Assembly: GCA_021234155.1 (NCBI GenBank)
Contig: JAJEKV010000006.1
Coordinates: 15,080,902 to 15,144,901, forward strand
From: Isoetes taiwanensis
Lineage: Eukaryota; Streptophyta; Lycopodiopsida; Isoetales; Isoetaceae
Length of the DNA: 64,000 nucleotides
Direction of reading: 5' to 3'
The position numbers and the translations under genes are program-made. How positions within the stretch are numbered: position 1 is the first letter of the stretch; each line of letters opens with the position of its first letter. Shown piece by piece: positions 21,591 to 33,849 of the stretch. The notes beneath the pieces were generated by a model. The model was not told where the DNA came from, did no database searches, and was given only the letters and a program-made list of their open reading frames with translations.

Positions 21591-22379
21591 CAAAAAAGAC
21601 ATATGATTACCTTATGTTAAGATATTGTCCATGAGCCAATTATTTTTCACAATTGGCTTAATCTTTTGTTGTTTTAATCCACTTTATATCTATAGTATCA
21701 ATGCTTTTTGTTTTGCCTTTATACCTTGATATTTAATCTGGTTGTCACAGGAATACCTCCTACAGGATTTTTCTTATTATTCACCATACATTTGTTAAAA
21801 CAATCAAAACAGAATCAAAAGGAATGACTTATCAAAAAAAAAAAATTTCAATGCTAGGTATTCCATTGCCAAGTAAATTAAAACCAATTAACCATGTCTA
21901 TAACCTCTATTACTGCCTTATAGAATCATCCTAAGTGTTTTATATTCAAACTATATCCATGCAAGCCATTGGCTGAAACAAACTATAATTGAGGTCCAAT
22001 GAACCTTTACTAGTCAAAATAAGGCCAATATGAACCAAAAAACCAAATTGTAGCTGTGATATGATCATACTACTACCCCTATATATCCAGCAGTCACAAA
22101 TTGTACCACATTTCTTATATCCAATTAGTATCTTTTGTCAATAACATCCTAGTGATCAGCTATTACAAAATGCTGGCAAAAAACCTTCCATATTATCAGA
22201 AGATGCTTATAATATCTATGTATTCCGTTCCAAATAAGCAGACCAATTATCCCCGATCCTTAGTATCCGGACTAGTCCATAATAAGCGCACCAAACCCTC
22301 ATGTTGATTTGGATTTGTAAAGCTCAAACATAATACAGGGCAATATCATATCCGAAGTCCCGGGAAATGTTCGTGGTTT
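21591..22379. other. Spacer between cargo gene and RT, no gene seen
   Basis: AT-rich sequence between two convergent coding regions. No terminator-like or RNA feature is recognisable beyond short T and A runs. Confidence 0.4.
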
Positions 22380-24320
22380 TAGAACTTTGATAACTTTAAA
22401 CCATACATCATCTTTTTCTCAAGCCATTGTTGATGAAGCAATTCATAAGTTCCAACACATCAGCCAGAGCCCGGATTGATTGTCGCGGCACATAAAGCAA
22501 TGGTCAGTATTTGTGATATAATTATATTGCAAGCATTAATATATGGCCTCAAATCGGTAGCATGTATGAATCTTGATACCTTGAAAGGTAGATTATTTCT
22601 TTTATCAAACTTCATAGTATTATATAGGCCAAGATGATGTGCCATAATTTCAATAGACATGTTTAGGAAATCAACTTTCCTACCAATACGGTCTCCCTTC
22701 TTACAATATACTGTTTCATCTTTGATGACCAAATGCTCCAAGTCATATATATTTGGCTCTATATTTTTATTTAACAGGCCAAGAAATCCTCTCGATAGCA
22801 GGGATTATTAATGCCGAGTAAATCATCAATATACCCGAACGTAAACTTAAAGGCAAATGACTTCCCGTAGCCTTCCTTCATTAATAAGCTTAGTAATAAA
22901 GTCCAATTCAAGTGTCGCCAAATATAAGTTACACCATCCCGGGCTTGAAGCAAACCCCATAGGAATACCTTTAAACCCGCTTAAAAATACCATCATGCAT
23001 AAGAAGCCAATTATTAAGCGTACCATATGTTCAAAGCAATGAAAAGTTCCTTATCTAGCTTTTTCCATGCTTTACTTTCGTGGGCTTTGTTCTTCCATTC
23101 CATGGTAATTTTACCATTACTTTGAATTTGGTACCGATATCACATCTAGAATGACTTTTCCTTTGGAAACTCCAGTGCCATTAAACTAACCTTTTCCATC
23201 ACATTGCATCCCATATTCCCCATAAAGAGGGATATTTTCATAACATTTGGTAATGTCTCGCCACAAAGACATCATTAATTTTTGCGGGGGATGTTACATG
23301 CAACATCATATATAGAATTAACTACCCATGCAGCTTTTAATATTATTTTTTTTTTGAAAATATTGGCTTTACTACACCTTTCAAAGCAAATAGAAGGCCA
23401 TATATCAAGTATCGTGTTCAAACCAAATGCCACAATAGATGCAAAGGATGGAAAAAATTGTATCATGCGCATTTGTTATCCATCTATATTCAAACTTATG
23501 TGCTTTAAAGATCCCAAGGAGGTATGGGAGTTCCAAGCTACCAATGTGACCATCCCCCAATAGATTACCAATCTCTGCTTTGGGCCTCAGAAATGAGTTG
23601 ATCTTTACCGATTGTACTGCTGCAAAAAATCATTACTATTAAGTCCGATACTAGCTTCCATTCTCGATATGCAATGGGCGATAAAAAAACGGATTGTTGG
23701 TCGCCTTATCAACTCCTCGAAATATACAGGTTATTAACTAACCATTCCATATTTTTCATAACCCTTTCATCCTCAATCAGGAATTTTTTCCCTGATCTGT
23801 GCATTGCTTTCCACAAATAATTTAGCTAACCATTTTATTTCATTCATCGATCCAATTTGCATTGTTTGATAGTAAGTTCATCAAAAATCATGAATGAGAA
23901 TCAGGCACATGAAAAAAACTGCTCAATTGTAATCTCAATTTCCTCCATATACTTTGTAATAGTAAAAGGACAATCGGGGATGAAATTTAGCCCAAGTGCA
24001 AACCAATTTCTCAAGCCCTTGCAATGTATAATATTGATATCCGTAGTAACGGAGATATGTCCAATTCTTGATCAACAAATTTCGCAACCTTGGTATAGAG
24101 CATACACAAAGTCGGGTGACCATCATTAGTAAAGACCACTTTGGGTTTATAGAACATATCTTTAAGATTACTAATATATCTCCACCCGAAAGTTGTGTTT
24201 TCCCATGCATCATAACCAATACTACCAAGATGTCTGCTAATAACACTTTTGAAAGCACTAGTATAGCTGATTTTATCCACAACTTTGGAAAAATAGGTAA
24301 GATGCACATACTTTTTATCT
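22380..24320 (-). pseudogene. Reverse transcriptase of the direct-repeat element, broken
   Basis: Separate open pieces carry RT hallmarks in the expected order on the minus strand. There is an N-terminal LGLNFIPDCPF-type motif near 24000, as in Penelope-like RTs (GLxFxPTP). GIPMGFASSP is at about 22940-22969 (RT motif 4), the catalytic FGYIDDLLGINNP at about 22800-22835 (motif 5), and KFDKRNNLPFKV in the 22460-22741 frame. The phrases YIDDxLxxNNP and DKRxxFxF are shared with a widespread but poorly classified RT family of algae and animals. I saw no RNase H, integrase or GIY-YIG domain. The region is broken several times and is a fossil. Confidence 0.7.
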
Positions 24321-24672
24321 ATTTTTTCCTTTAATACTTGTAGTTTAATCCTTCCATCAATCCTGTTGCAAAAAAACTCTTCTTTTTCGCTTAAAACAAT
24401 ATCAATGCTTTAGCAACATAAAATATTTTATTGAATATCATATAGTAGCAAAATTTGGGAATAAATCCCATAAAAGAAAAATTTGGGGAATAACTCCCAT
24501 ATAAAAATTGGGAAAGATCCCATATAGATTGGCACTAAGGCCTGAACAACATGCAATGCATGCACACACAAGCATTCGTAACTATATAAGCCGTATATAG
24601 TATGAAAACCATACTATACTCAAAACATAATATTATCATGCCGCCTCGCACCAAAGAGAGAAGTTACTGCTT
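24321..24672. other. Spacer between the RT region and the 459-residue ORF
   Basis: AT-rich. It includes two AATTTGGG(A/G)ATAA-type short repeats near 24450-24530. No gene seen. Confidence 0.4.
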
Positions 24673-26177
24673 TTATTTGTGGCTAACACTTCTGTACCCA
24701 CTTGATTTCTCACGATCTTTGGAGGTCTGAGGATACCACTCGACAGTAGCATTAGAATTCTGGTTTCTCTTCCTTGCGTGAGCATATCCAAAGTCGTTAT
24801 TATCATGGAGATGATCCATTAAAAACTTCCCCGACTTGATAGTTTTCTCAATAATATCCACCGCCTTAGAGTTGCCAAATTCCAGTTTAAAGTTACAATT
24901 TTCATTCTCAGCTAACCTGTGAGTCATTTTGAAGAACAGATCCCTTACTTTCAGATATCCAATGTAAGAAATGACAACTTTCTTAATTGGATCAGAAGAT
25001 AACCATCTGCACATATATGCAAACCTCATCTGCAAACTTTGCTCAGTCCAAATCTTCTCCAGATTATTAAACATGAACCAAACCATATGGTCAAACCATA
25101 TGATATTATCAGCACATTTTTCATCTGTAACATTGTCACAATTACACTTGAAAAAAGGGCAATAAGTCCTCCAAATGCGTTTCAAGTAAAAGTCTATTCT
25201 CTGTTCATCAGTTTTTGCCATGTGTCCCTTTTGCCCTATATATAGGGCAGTCCCAATAGTACATTTTTTCTCCAGAAGCTGAATTGGGAAAGGTAGATTC
25301 AAATTAATCTTTCTGATATTTTTAGTGAAAGATATAGCATCTCTTTCAGCTTTAGTAACTTCCTCATTAGTTATTCGTGCAAGCATAATAAAGGATTCCT
25401 TACTGATAGGAGCAATCACACCGAGATTTTTGCTAGCCCACAGAGTTTGCTGAAACTGCTCAGCATGTATCTCCACATTCCTATTTGACATTAAAGGGAA
25501 TCCACCACAATTAAAAAGATTTAGTTCCTTTAATCCATAAGATTCAGCTTCTGCCCTGATATTATCTTCTTCATTACATGGAGGTATTAAAACCTCAGTA
25601 TTAATTGCAGACACCGGATTGTTTTCCACTTCATCCATACTAAACAGGCAATTATCCAATGATGCATCCTGCTCACTAACTTTATCAGTAGGAGTACTAA
25701 CCTTGCCTTTTGGGGTATAAGTGAACTTGAGATTGTTCTGCTTTTCCAGTGCTGTTAAGCCCCTGATGAAGGCCAGAAGATCAACCACATCCTTTTTATC
25801 AGCAGCCAAATGTGCATCAGGCAATTTCTTATATGCGTCAATAATCAACTCATGACACTTAGCGTAATCAGCATCCTTGAAACTTGCCACAAGTCCCAGC
25901 ATATTGTTAAACCCAAGAAAAAGTACTACTGAAATTTCTCCTTCATTCAAATTGCATTCCTTACAGATTAGCAGATTATGAACCTCCACCAACTTTACAC
26001 ATGCCAAAACTGCCTGTACAGCTTTATTAGGGGCTAAGATACCTGCCCCCATGTAACCAAGTTTAGCAAGCTCAGGAAGCCACTCTGGTCTACCCTCGAC
26101 CGAAACAAGTGCATTTGTTTGATTGGAATCTTGTTGCTTGAAGAAACCAGTATTACTTTTCTGAGCTCTAGCTTCCT
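24673..26177 (-). CDS. ORF1-like protein of the direct-repeat element, function unknown
   Basis: The frame is open from an acceptor-like site (TTCTTTAG, about 26178) to 24673; the first Met of the long ORF is at 26052 (459 residues), with 41 further in-frame codons upstream. It is mainly helical. Features are an N-terminal helical part, a Thr/Ser/Glu linker (about residues 115-165), a Cys-rich cluster CPFFKCNCDNVTDEKC (about residue 300) that could bind zinc, aromatic-rich WFDHMVWFMF after it, and a basic, polar C-terminus. I do not recognise the family. Its place before the RT suggests a nucleic-acid-binding or particle-forming role, but that is inference. The lack of stops over 1.5 kb suggests recent activity. 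Confidence 0.65.
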
Positions 26178-26298
26178 AAAGAACAGAATACATATTAGTA
26201 ACTATAAAAATTAGGATAAGAATAATGTAAAATAAAATAAATGACTACATCGATCTCTAAGGAGTTCACCAGTAAAACCAGTGATCCAAAGTGGGGAG

Positions 26299-28655
26299 AT
26301 ATATAGACTGGCCTAACCAAGCCTCTACTTGACTAGACATTCAAATAGCCTTAACCTAACTAAATAAGACTACTGAATTTATTGGACCCTAAAGAGGGAG
26401 CCCTTAGAGATCATGTAACCATATAATAGTTTAACCTTAGACCAAAAGTCTAAAAATAAGGACCAGCTCAACTCATTTAATAATACAATTATTTAACCTT
26501 GACCATACTACTTTGATACATGTTTACATTTTCAAATAAATGTAGCAAAAGGAATTCATCCACAACAAGCAATATGCTGTACCATAAAATTGCTAAATAA
26601 CTTGTAAAATAACTTGTAAAACTATTTGGAATAAACTGTTGAAGAGAACTCAGAAAACTAACAACGATGATGTGTTAAATCCCAAAGATGATCAAAAAGA
26701 AGGGCAATACCCAAAGCCTTAAAATTAAACAGGAAAACACCATGCAAATTTAAAAACCACTGGACGAACCAAAAAGTAAGCAAATATGGAAACAGAATAA
26801 GAAAATAAGAGATCATGCAGCCAAAGGCTGAGATCCATAATTATATTACCATAAATTACTTCAAGGTGCTCCAAACATGTTTTACCAAGCAGTAAAAAAC
26901 AGCCATAAATAATATTCAAAATACCAATACACAAAAAGGATTAAGAGTTTACCATACAGTTACTCCATTGAATAATTATACTTGAAGGGATCAAAATCTT
27001 ACCATAAACGTTGTATACAATATAAATACAGTAGTACATAAAAACATTCTTCAATCATTCATGCTTCCATGCAAAAGACAGAGCTAGATGCAGGAGAAGA
27101 GAGCTCGGTTACCTGCAGCAAATAGAACTAATTAGCCTTAAGAGGGTAAAAATTCTACTGCTAACAGGTAAGCAATGAACTCTCTTGGCATTTCTGCCCT
27201 TTACCCACAGTTTAACTTAAATATACTCTTACCATATGTTAAAAGCCTATGGATTATAACATTACATCTTAATTTCGAATGAGCAATTCATGCGTAATCA
27301 GATTAATTATGGTAACCTGTTATGCCTACAAATACTGTGACCTGTAGTACTACACCCTCTATAACCTTGAATATTACATTAAATGATTAGGAAACCAGCA
27401 TTTAAACAATTCAATTGTAGGAACCTGATTTGGTTGCACTCCATCATCAGAATCCTCTTCGATTTCTTCAATTTCAGAGTCTGCAACAAACTCCACATTG
27501 CTGCTTGATGTATTACCAGATCTAGGGACATTCCCACATGCATTCAGACTAGGGAGGAATTTTATAATTCCAGAATCACCCTTTTCCCTATTTGGATCTA
27601 ATCCATGGGCTCTGCACAATTCTAACAGTTGAGCCTTAGTAGGCTGAGGGCTACTATGCTCTAAGCCATTTCTTCTAAGGAATTCAATGAGTTTAGATCT
27701 GGTCTGCCCTTTATTGCACATCCCCTCAGGTCGGCCTGCCTTGCTCATGCCCAAAAATCGTGTTCATAGAAGAGGGATCCGATCTTATTATATAGCATGG
27801 AGGTTAAACCATATTACGAGAAAACCAAAGCCAATCTGTTCTAAGCAAATATTACAAGAAGATTAAGAAAAAGGATCATAACAGCTGTTTACCTGTCTCG
27901 ATCAATCCGAGTTGTCGATATTTTGCATGTAACCAACAATCAAAAGGTCATCCATGGTTTGTTAGGGATCCGTCAGCACCTCTCAGCCCAAGGCTGTCGT
28001 AGACGCCACCATCGCTAGGGTTTACTTTTCTTTGACATTAGGGTTAGCGAAAAAAACTTTGTAGGTACTATTGTAACAAATTTCGAGTATATGTTACCAA
28101 CACCTTGTGTCCATATTTACACCATAAAAATCCCATATTCATTTTACCATTTGGGATCCTAGATCCTATCATCCCCCGACACATACCCTATGCTACAACT
28201 GCACATTTGAATTCCCACCAACCTTTGGCCTGTAATCATAGTATTAGTTTAACCAATCCCTAATTTAAATGCTAGGGGGTAAAAAATTGCATAACAATAT
28301 CTATCCTTCATATCTTATTGTAATCATCATTACAATTCTCAAATAATACTATAGGGGTTAGGATATAACCAAATTGGGGCAAGTGTATGCCACTTTTTTG
28401 TTACACTATAAGATGCTCACTTGGACCTGCAATGCTATAGGCAATTTATGCTCCATTCATATTAGCCTTGTCCCAGGGTTGCCAAAGCTCCTGCCAAAAG
28501 AGACCCTAAACCAATATTATCTGTCCTATTCTATGGACTAAACCAGTCCATAGATTATAAGTCCAAATTTGTTGTCTAACCATTATGCTATGCCCATCAG
28601 TTTGAAGCGGATTATATTAGGGCAGACTACAGTGGAAAATATTAAGAACCTATAT
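26299..28655 (-). repeat. Terminal direct repeat, copy B (5' repeat, uninterrupted)
   Basis: The intact version of the repeat, 2.36 kb, without the Helitron. It should contain the promoter, since on the minus strand transcription would start here and run into the body. It carries the SAP-like exon and, downstream of it, the intron that leads to the 459-residue ORF. Confidence 0.92.
27374..27754 (-). CDS. SAP-like leader exon in the 5' repeat
   Basis: Frame MGMSKAGRPEGMC with RSKLIEFLRRNGL and KAQLLELCRAHGL (SAP or LEM-like helices, about residues 20-55), then a Ser/Asn stretch and an acidic tail with EEIEEDSDDG. Near the end the minus strand has CAG followed by GTTCCT, a possible splice donor, and an acceptor lies at about 26178 before the 459-residue ORF. 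An intron within the terminal repeat is known in Penelope elements, so a spliced leader is plausible but unproven. The frame differs slightly from the copy at 17128. Confidence 0.6.
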   Translation of the reverse strand: MGMSKAGRPEGMCNKGQTRSKLIEFLRRNGLEHSSPQPTKAQLLELCRAHGLDPNREKGDSGIIKFLPSLNACGNVPRSGNTSSSNVEFVADSEIEEIEEDSDDGVQPNQVPTIELFKCWFPNHLM

Positions 28656-29000
28656 CAAATGATATATCTATAGGTATATCGGATGGGGGGCATCGCCTTT
28701 AGGTGTATATAGACACTAATCCTGGCCCTCCAAATTTTGAGGTGGCACAATTATGGCCATTGGATTTGATGGGGACATGCATGGGCATGCATGGGGGCAT
28801 GCACCAGATCCCTGGACCGTCGGATCCAGGGAGGGTGGGAAAATCCTATGCGTCAATTTGTTTTTGTGAAAATGCTAGGAAGCTGCAATTTTTAGGGCAT
28901 TTGATCTAAGCCCTTCAAATTGGGGCATCAGATCTACACCCTTGATTATAAAGCCGTCAATCAAAAAGTGCCGATTAGTTGGCACTGGGCATTTATTTCA
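28656..29000. repeat. Module with GGCATGCATGGG core, TA-rich edge
   Basis: Sits against the end of the RT element. It shares GGCCATTGGATTTG and GCATGCATGGG-type words with the blocks beside the (TA)n tracts at 1.4 kb and 32.5 kb. Probably the same short element family and the insertion target of the RT element. Confidence 0.4.
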
Positions 29001-29925
29001 CTCCGGATATTTCGATGATGTGGCATTCGTTCACATAGTTCGTGTTTCCAGAAAGGTCGACTCGCTCCTCTTCTGGAATGCAATGAAGCAGAGGATTTTG
29101 ATATGGCGGACTTTGATTATTCGCATGGCTCCGATCCGCCTTACCACCATTTTGGGCGATGGTGGAGTTCTGCAATCGGATTTTTCGGCCTTTTGATCCG
29201 TCTTTTTATTATTAGATAGGAAAGTTTACAGGGGATAGGAAAGTTTACAAGGGGCCGGCTACTAGGAAGTGAAACGCCCAAGTCGTAGCTATTCAAGGTC
29301 GGATTTTGGTGGAAGCCATAACTGGCATTCAACAGCTGGTTTCGTTTTTGGCAAGATGCTGGTATTCAACAGCTGGTTCCGTTCGTTGTATTCTGGTGCC
29401 GACCCTACAATACCCTGCCAGAACGATCTTGCCACAGCCCTGTTCTTTGCTTGGTTCATTGCTTTGCTCGGCCTGCTCGGCCTCCTCTGTGTTGCTAGGA
29501 TTCGTCTTATCACCATTTGGGATGCTCATCTTGGCGCCTTCTGCGCATTTATTCCTTTTTTGGGTCTGCCCATTCAAAAATGACGAGAACATTTTTACCT
29601 CGAGTTCAGATGGGACTATTTACAGATGAGGTTTGTGGTTTTCAATATGCTATGAGTTGGACTGATACTTGGCCTCTTAAGCAATGGCGTTTTTTCTGGT
29701 TCTTCTAAGAGGTGTATTAGATGAGATTAATGGAGTTTATTTTTTGTGGGTGGAGTCAGGAATCAGAAATGAAGGTTCCGCCATTACCTAACTTATTAAA
29801 AGATGAAGAGCACTATCAGTTATTTATTCAGGTATACGATTCGTACATCTTTGTTATGCTGTGAGCATTTGTTCCTGTTCAAAAACCCTTTTGTCCAAGT
29901 TTTAAAGTTTTTGACTGCAAACCAG
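29001..29925. other. Unrecognised, possibly coding remnants
   Basis: A plus-strand frame near 29090-29200 reads EAEDFDMADFDYSHGSDPPY then HHFGRWWSS, which looks protein-like but matches no family I can name. A frame at 29269-29583 is rich in Leu/Phe (WFIALLGLLGLLCVARI) and could be one membrane segment. A duplicated TTCAACAGCTGGTT motif lies at 29328 and 29357. Neither piece is supported as a gene. Confidence 0.25.
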
Positions 29926-30923
29926 ACATGCAAGGCTCTGGTGTCCGGGTATTGGGAAGCCTTAGAGATTATACATCACTTTCTGAAGGTTGCTCAACCA
30001 AATCTTATTCCCGAGAAACGAGATGAGCTCAGCACATTTGGAGCATGTACGTAGAATTCAGTTTTGTGATGTTGTGTTCGTTTAAGTGTGCATGTTTTTG
30101 TGGGGCAGAGATGCATACAAAAGAGGTGATGTGAACTATGGCTACGAGTGTGCACGCTATATGGTGCAACAACGGCCTTATAGTTTGAACATGTGGAACT
30201 GCTATTATCAGGTTGTCACAAGGTAATATTTGGTGTTTTTAGATAAAATTGAAGATAATGGGATAGTGCCATTGAAATAATTACAGGGGGAAATAATCAA
30301 CTGGTTGTAACATGTTTCCTCCACTATGTTATTGACGGCAATATGTGTTTCTGTTCTCTAGATTTGTGGCAAATGGATCTATATATATGATATAAGAAAG
30401 TCATCCATTGAATCACCCGGAACATCATAGGCAATTTTAGCATTCTTCTCTAAAACTTTTAAAAAGGACGGTACGTTTCAATTGAGTTCGTGTTAGTTGT
30501 TTGTGATACGTGCCATATGTTTTCTCATGTTTTGTAGATCTGAAACTAAAGTACCCAGACACCACAAGTTTATGCTTCAAATGCACCACAAATACCCAGA
30601 TTGTGTGCCAGCCATGGTGATATGCGGACATCAGTTTGCAATGATAAGCCAGTCACAAGGAGCACTGCGGGAGTACTTGCAAGCTTATAAAGAAAATCCA
30701 GACGACCCATTTATAAATCTAGTAGTAGGTATGTATGTGCCCCATAGTGCATTTGAAAAATTTGGTTCCTGCTTCAAAGCCCATGTAATTTGGTTTGGTT
30801 TTGTGAAAAGGAGTGAACTTCATCAACTTGTCACAAGGCTTTCGTCTATCGAACCGAAACGAGTGTGTCCTGCAAGGCTTTGCATTTTTGTACAACTATC
30901 AGCGGCTGTCAAACGACAGTCAG
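29926..30923 (+). pseudogene. GTF3C3-like: TFIIIC subunit GTF3C3-like fragment, four internal exons
   Basis: Exons 29926-30050, 30109-30222, 30538-30728 and 30811-30923 all have AG/GT borders, agree in phase and contain no stop. They encode a TPR part of the TFIIIC subunit (Tfc4/GTF3C3 family) that helps RNA polymerase III assemble on tRNA and 5S genes. Key phrases are YWEALEIIHHFL, ECARYMVQQRPYSLNMWNCY, HHKYPDCVPAMVICGHQF, YKENPDDPFINLVVG and FINLSQGFRLSNRNECVLQG. The N-terminal exons, and the following TPR exon expected after NDSQ, are not found nearby, so this looks like a captured or duplicated segment rather than a whole gene. It is followed on the same strand by an unrelated ABCG fragment. 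Confidence 0.82.
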
Positions 30924-31203
30924 GTATCCATTCATGCCCCCTTTTTATTCTTTGCATTTCATTGATAGCCTGAATTGCATGGCCACTCTAGACTCTGAGA
31001 TGTGTTGATTTTGTATGAAGATTCAGAATTAAAAGGGCTGGGCTTCCTTATTGCATTATTCGTTCAACTGTCACACGATTTTCTGGCATAACCTAATTGG
31101 TTTTCCTTTATATAAGGCATGTTTACTACGTCTTCCTTTACAACAAATGTCTGCACACATTACTATCTTTTGTATTCAAATGATCTTTTCTGTTTAATTG
31201 CAG

Positions 31204-31625
31204 ATGTTTTCTTGGAGAAATGCCACATTCAGGGTTTGTTAAATGCAGTAGGCATATCCATAACAAAGAGTACCAAGCTCACAATTTTGAAGGATATCAG
31301 TGGCCTTCTTAAGCCTGAAAGGTTAGCTTTTTGTGTCGATAGACCAACACATGTTTCATTGAATGACACCTCTGCCCGGCAAGTTCTGAAAAAACAACTC
31401 TTCTTTTGGCCATTGTTGAGATATGCCATTGATGAAGACTTAAAGGTAGACAGATTGATTACTGTACGCTCACAAACCAGACTTTACTCATTGATTTGAA
31501 CAACCAATGATGCAGGTTAAAGGGCAAATTATCTATAATGGCCATGGATTGCAAGAGTTTATTCCGCAGAAAAGCTGTTTTTTTCTACAATCTATGTGGC
31601 AACAACTACAAGTCATAGTCGTGAG
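31204..31625 (+). pseudogene. PDR-type ABCG transporter fragment, Walker A lost
   Basis: Exon 31204-31445 reads TKLTILKDISGLLKPERL, the signature just before the first nucleotide-binding domain of PDR (full-size ABCG) transporters, and ends DEDLK at a GT donor. Exon 31516 onward reads VKGQIIYNGHGLQEFIPQKS, the segment just after Walker A. In the family the Walker A loop (GPPGSGKTT) lies between these; here that position holds an unrelated stretch starting DRPTHVSLNDTSARQ, so ATP binding would be lost. After QKSC the frame departs from the family. It is a two-exon remnant of a plasma-membrane efflux pump. Its nearness to the GTF3C3 exons suggests joint capture or shuffling. Confidence 0.75.
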
Positions 31626-32930
<1,305 letters not shown>

Positions 32931-33024
32931 ATTACGATGACATGTGACTTAATTGGAGTAGCCTAAAAAAAAGGAAAGCAAAATTTCTAGAATTCTTAGC
33001 ATTCTTCTATGCGTTTTCCGTGCT

Positions 33025-33348
33025 ATGGCGGCCACGGCAGCCACGATGCAGCTCCTAGAATGGCCAGGGCTCCATTCGACTCTTGCTCCGGCAGTTCGTT
33101 TCCCATGGCAATTTCGGAGCTCAGTTTCTTCGCTTGCTTTGTGCTTGGGTGGACAAATACAGGAAAGATCTAGGTAAAATAGAAGTTAGAGCTTCAGGAG
33201 GTGTAGCCTGAATAATGATTTGTATTCTTTTATAAAGATTGAAGATGGTTCGAATTTAATATTCAAACTCCTTTTGTTGATGCAGACCTGGTCATAAAAC
33301 ACTCGATTTAGCAGATGATGGCAATAGGTGGTGTTTTCCAGAGATATA
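33025..33348 (+). CDS. Possible small two-exon gene, plastid-targeting-like N-terminus
   Basis: ATG at 33025 opens MAATAATMQLLEWPGLHSTL, rich in Ala, Ser and Thr and poor in acidic residues, as in plastid transit peptides. The frame runs 49 codons to an AG|GTAAAA donor near 33173. An acceptor near 33286 continues in phase to RPGHKTLDLADDGNRWCFPE and a stop at about 33348. The total would be about 71 residues. The clean splice phase supports a gene start; the short length suggests an upstream piece of a longer or broken gene. No family is recognised. Confidence 0.35.
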
Positions 33349-33662
33349 ACTCTACCGCTACTTGATTCGTGTTTTCCATTCTGTTGCTTCGTTTATTTCC
33401 ATTTCTCTGATCTGCTACATCTGCAGTCGACTAAATCATGAGATGGATGCAAAATATTCCTTGAGCTCTGCTGCGGGATAAGCCAGCGATCTACAAGTAT
33501 AAAGCTTTTTGTTGCCTTTTTTTGACATGAGATATCCTATGGAAACAAATTGAGTTTGTGATTTTCAGCTTCGAGCATCCTTGCGCTCTACTTGATTTTT
33601 GCATATTTCCCTTTGGTCCGTAAAAAACCATTTCTGCATGTTCTATTTCTTGCACAGGGTCT

Positions 33663-33833
33663 ATGGCGAATGGCTGTAACTTGCTCCTTGCGAGCCGAAT
33701 TCTAGAATCAACTAACAACAACTACGGTGAAAAGTACTTTTGGTGCATTAGAAAGACATTATACCCAAGAATAGACCGAACTTCTAGCATTCATGTCTCA
33801 AGAAGAGACTGGCAGCCATTCAAGTGATTTGCT
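33663..33833 (+). CDS. Small ORF, 56 residues, unknown
   Basis: ATG at 33663 opens MANGCNLLLASRILE and runs to a stop with a basic, Arg-rich end (RRDWQPFK). It lies 0.3 kb after the previous candidate on the same strand, after an acceptor-like CAG. It could be a later exon of the same locus. No homology is recognised. Confidence 0.25.
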
Positions 33834-33849
33834 CCTCTATTTTCTTCTG

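Larger units (their letters stand above)
15979..28655 (-). mobile_element. RT element with long direct terminal repeats (Penelope-like or unclassified), fossil
   Basis: Two nearly identical direct repeats of about 2.36 kb (15979-20269, interrupted by a Helitron; 26299-28655) bracket about 6 kb. Read on the minus strand, the 5' repeat carries a SAP-like exon, then come a 459-residue ORF and an RT region with YIDD. An opposite-strand B3-like gene lies before the 3' repeat. Repeats of this type that carry coding sequence and an intron are known from Penelope-like elements (pLTRs) rather than from Ty1 or Ty3. No GIY-YIG, integrase, protease or RNase H was recognised. The repeats differ by only scattered small changes, so insertion was fairly recent; the RT region is nevertheless broken, with perhaps half a dozen breaks. 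Confidence 0.75.

Noticed and set aside
22300-22800. GIY-YIG endonuclease after the RT, expected for many Penelope-like elements
   Set aside because: I looked for GIY...YIG-type and CxxC motifs downstream of the RT and saw none; EN-lacking PLE groups exist, so this neither proves nor excludes the class.
15979-28655. Ordinary Ty1- or Ty3-type LTR retrotransposon
   Set aside because: The RT motif set (YIDD with NNP, KRNN) and coding sequence with an intron-like gap in the repeats do not fit, and no integrase or RNase H was seen.
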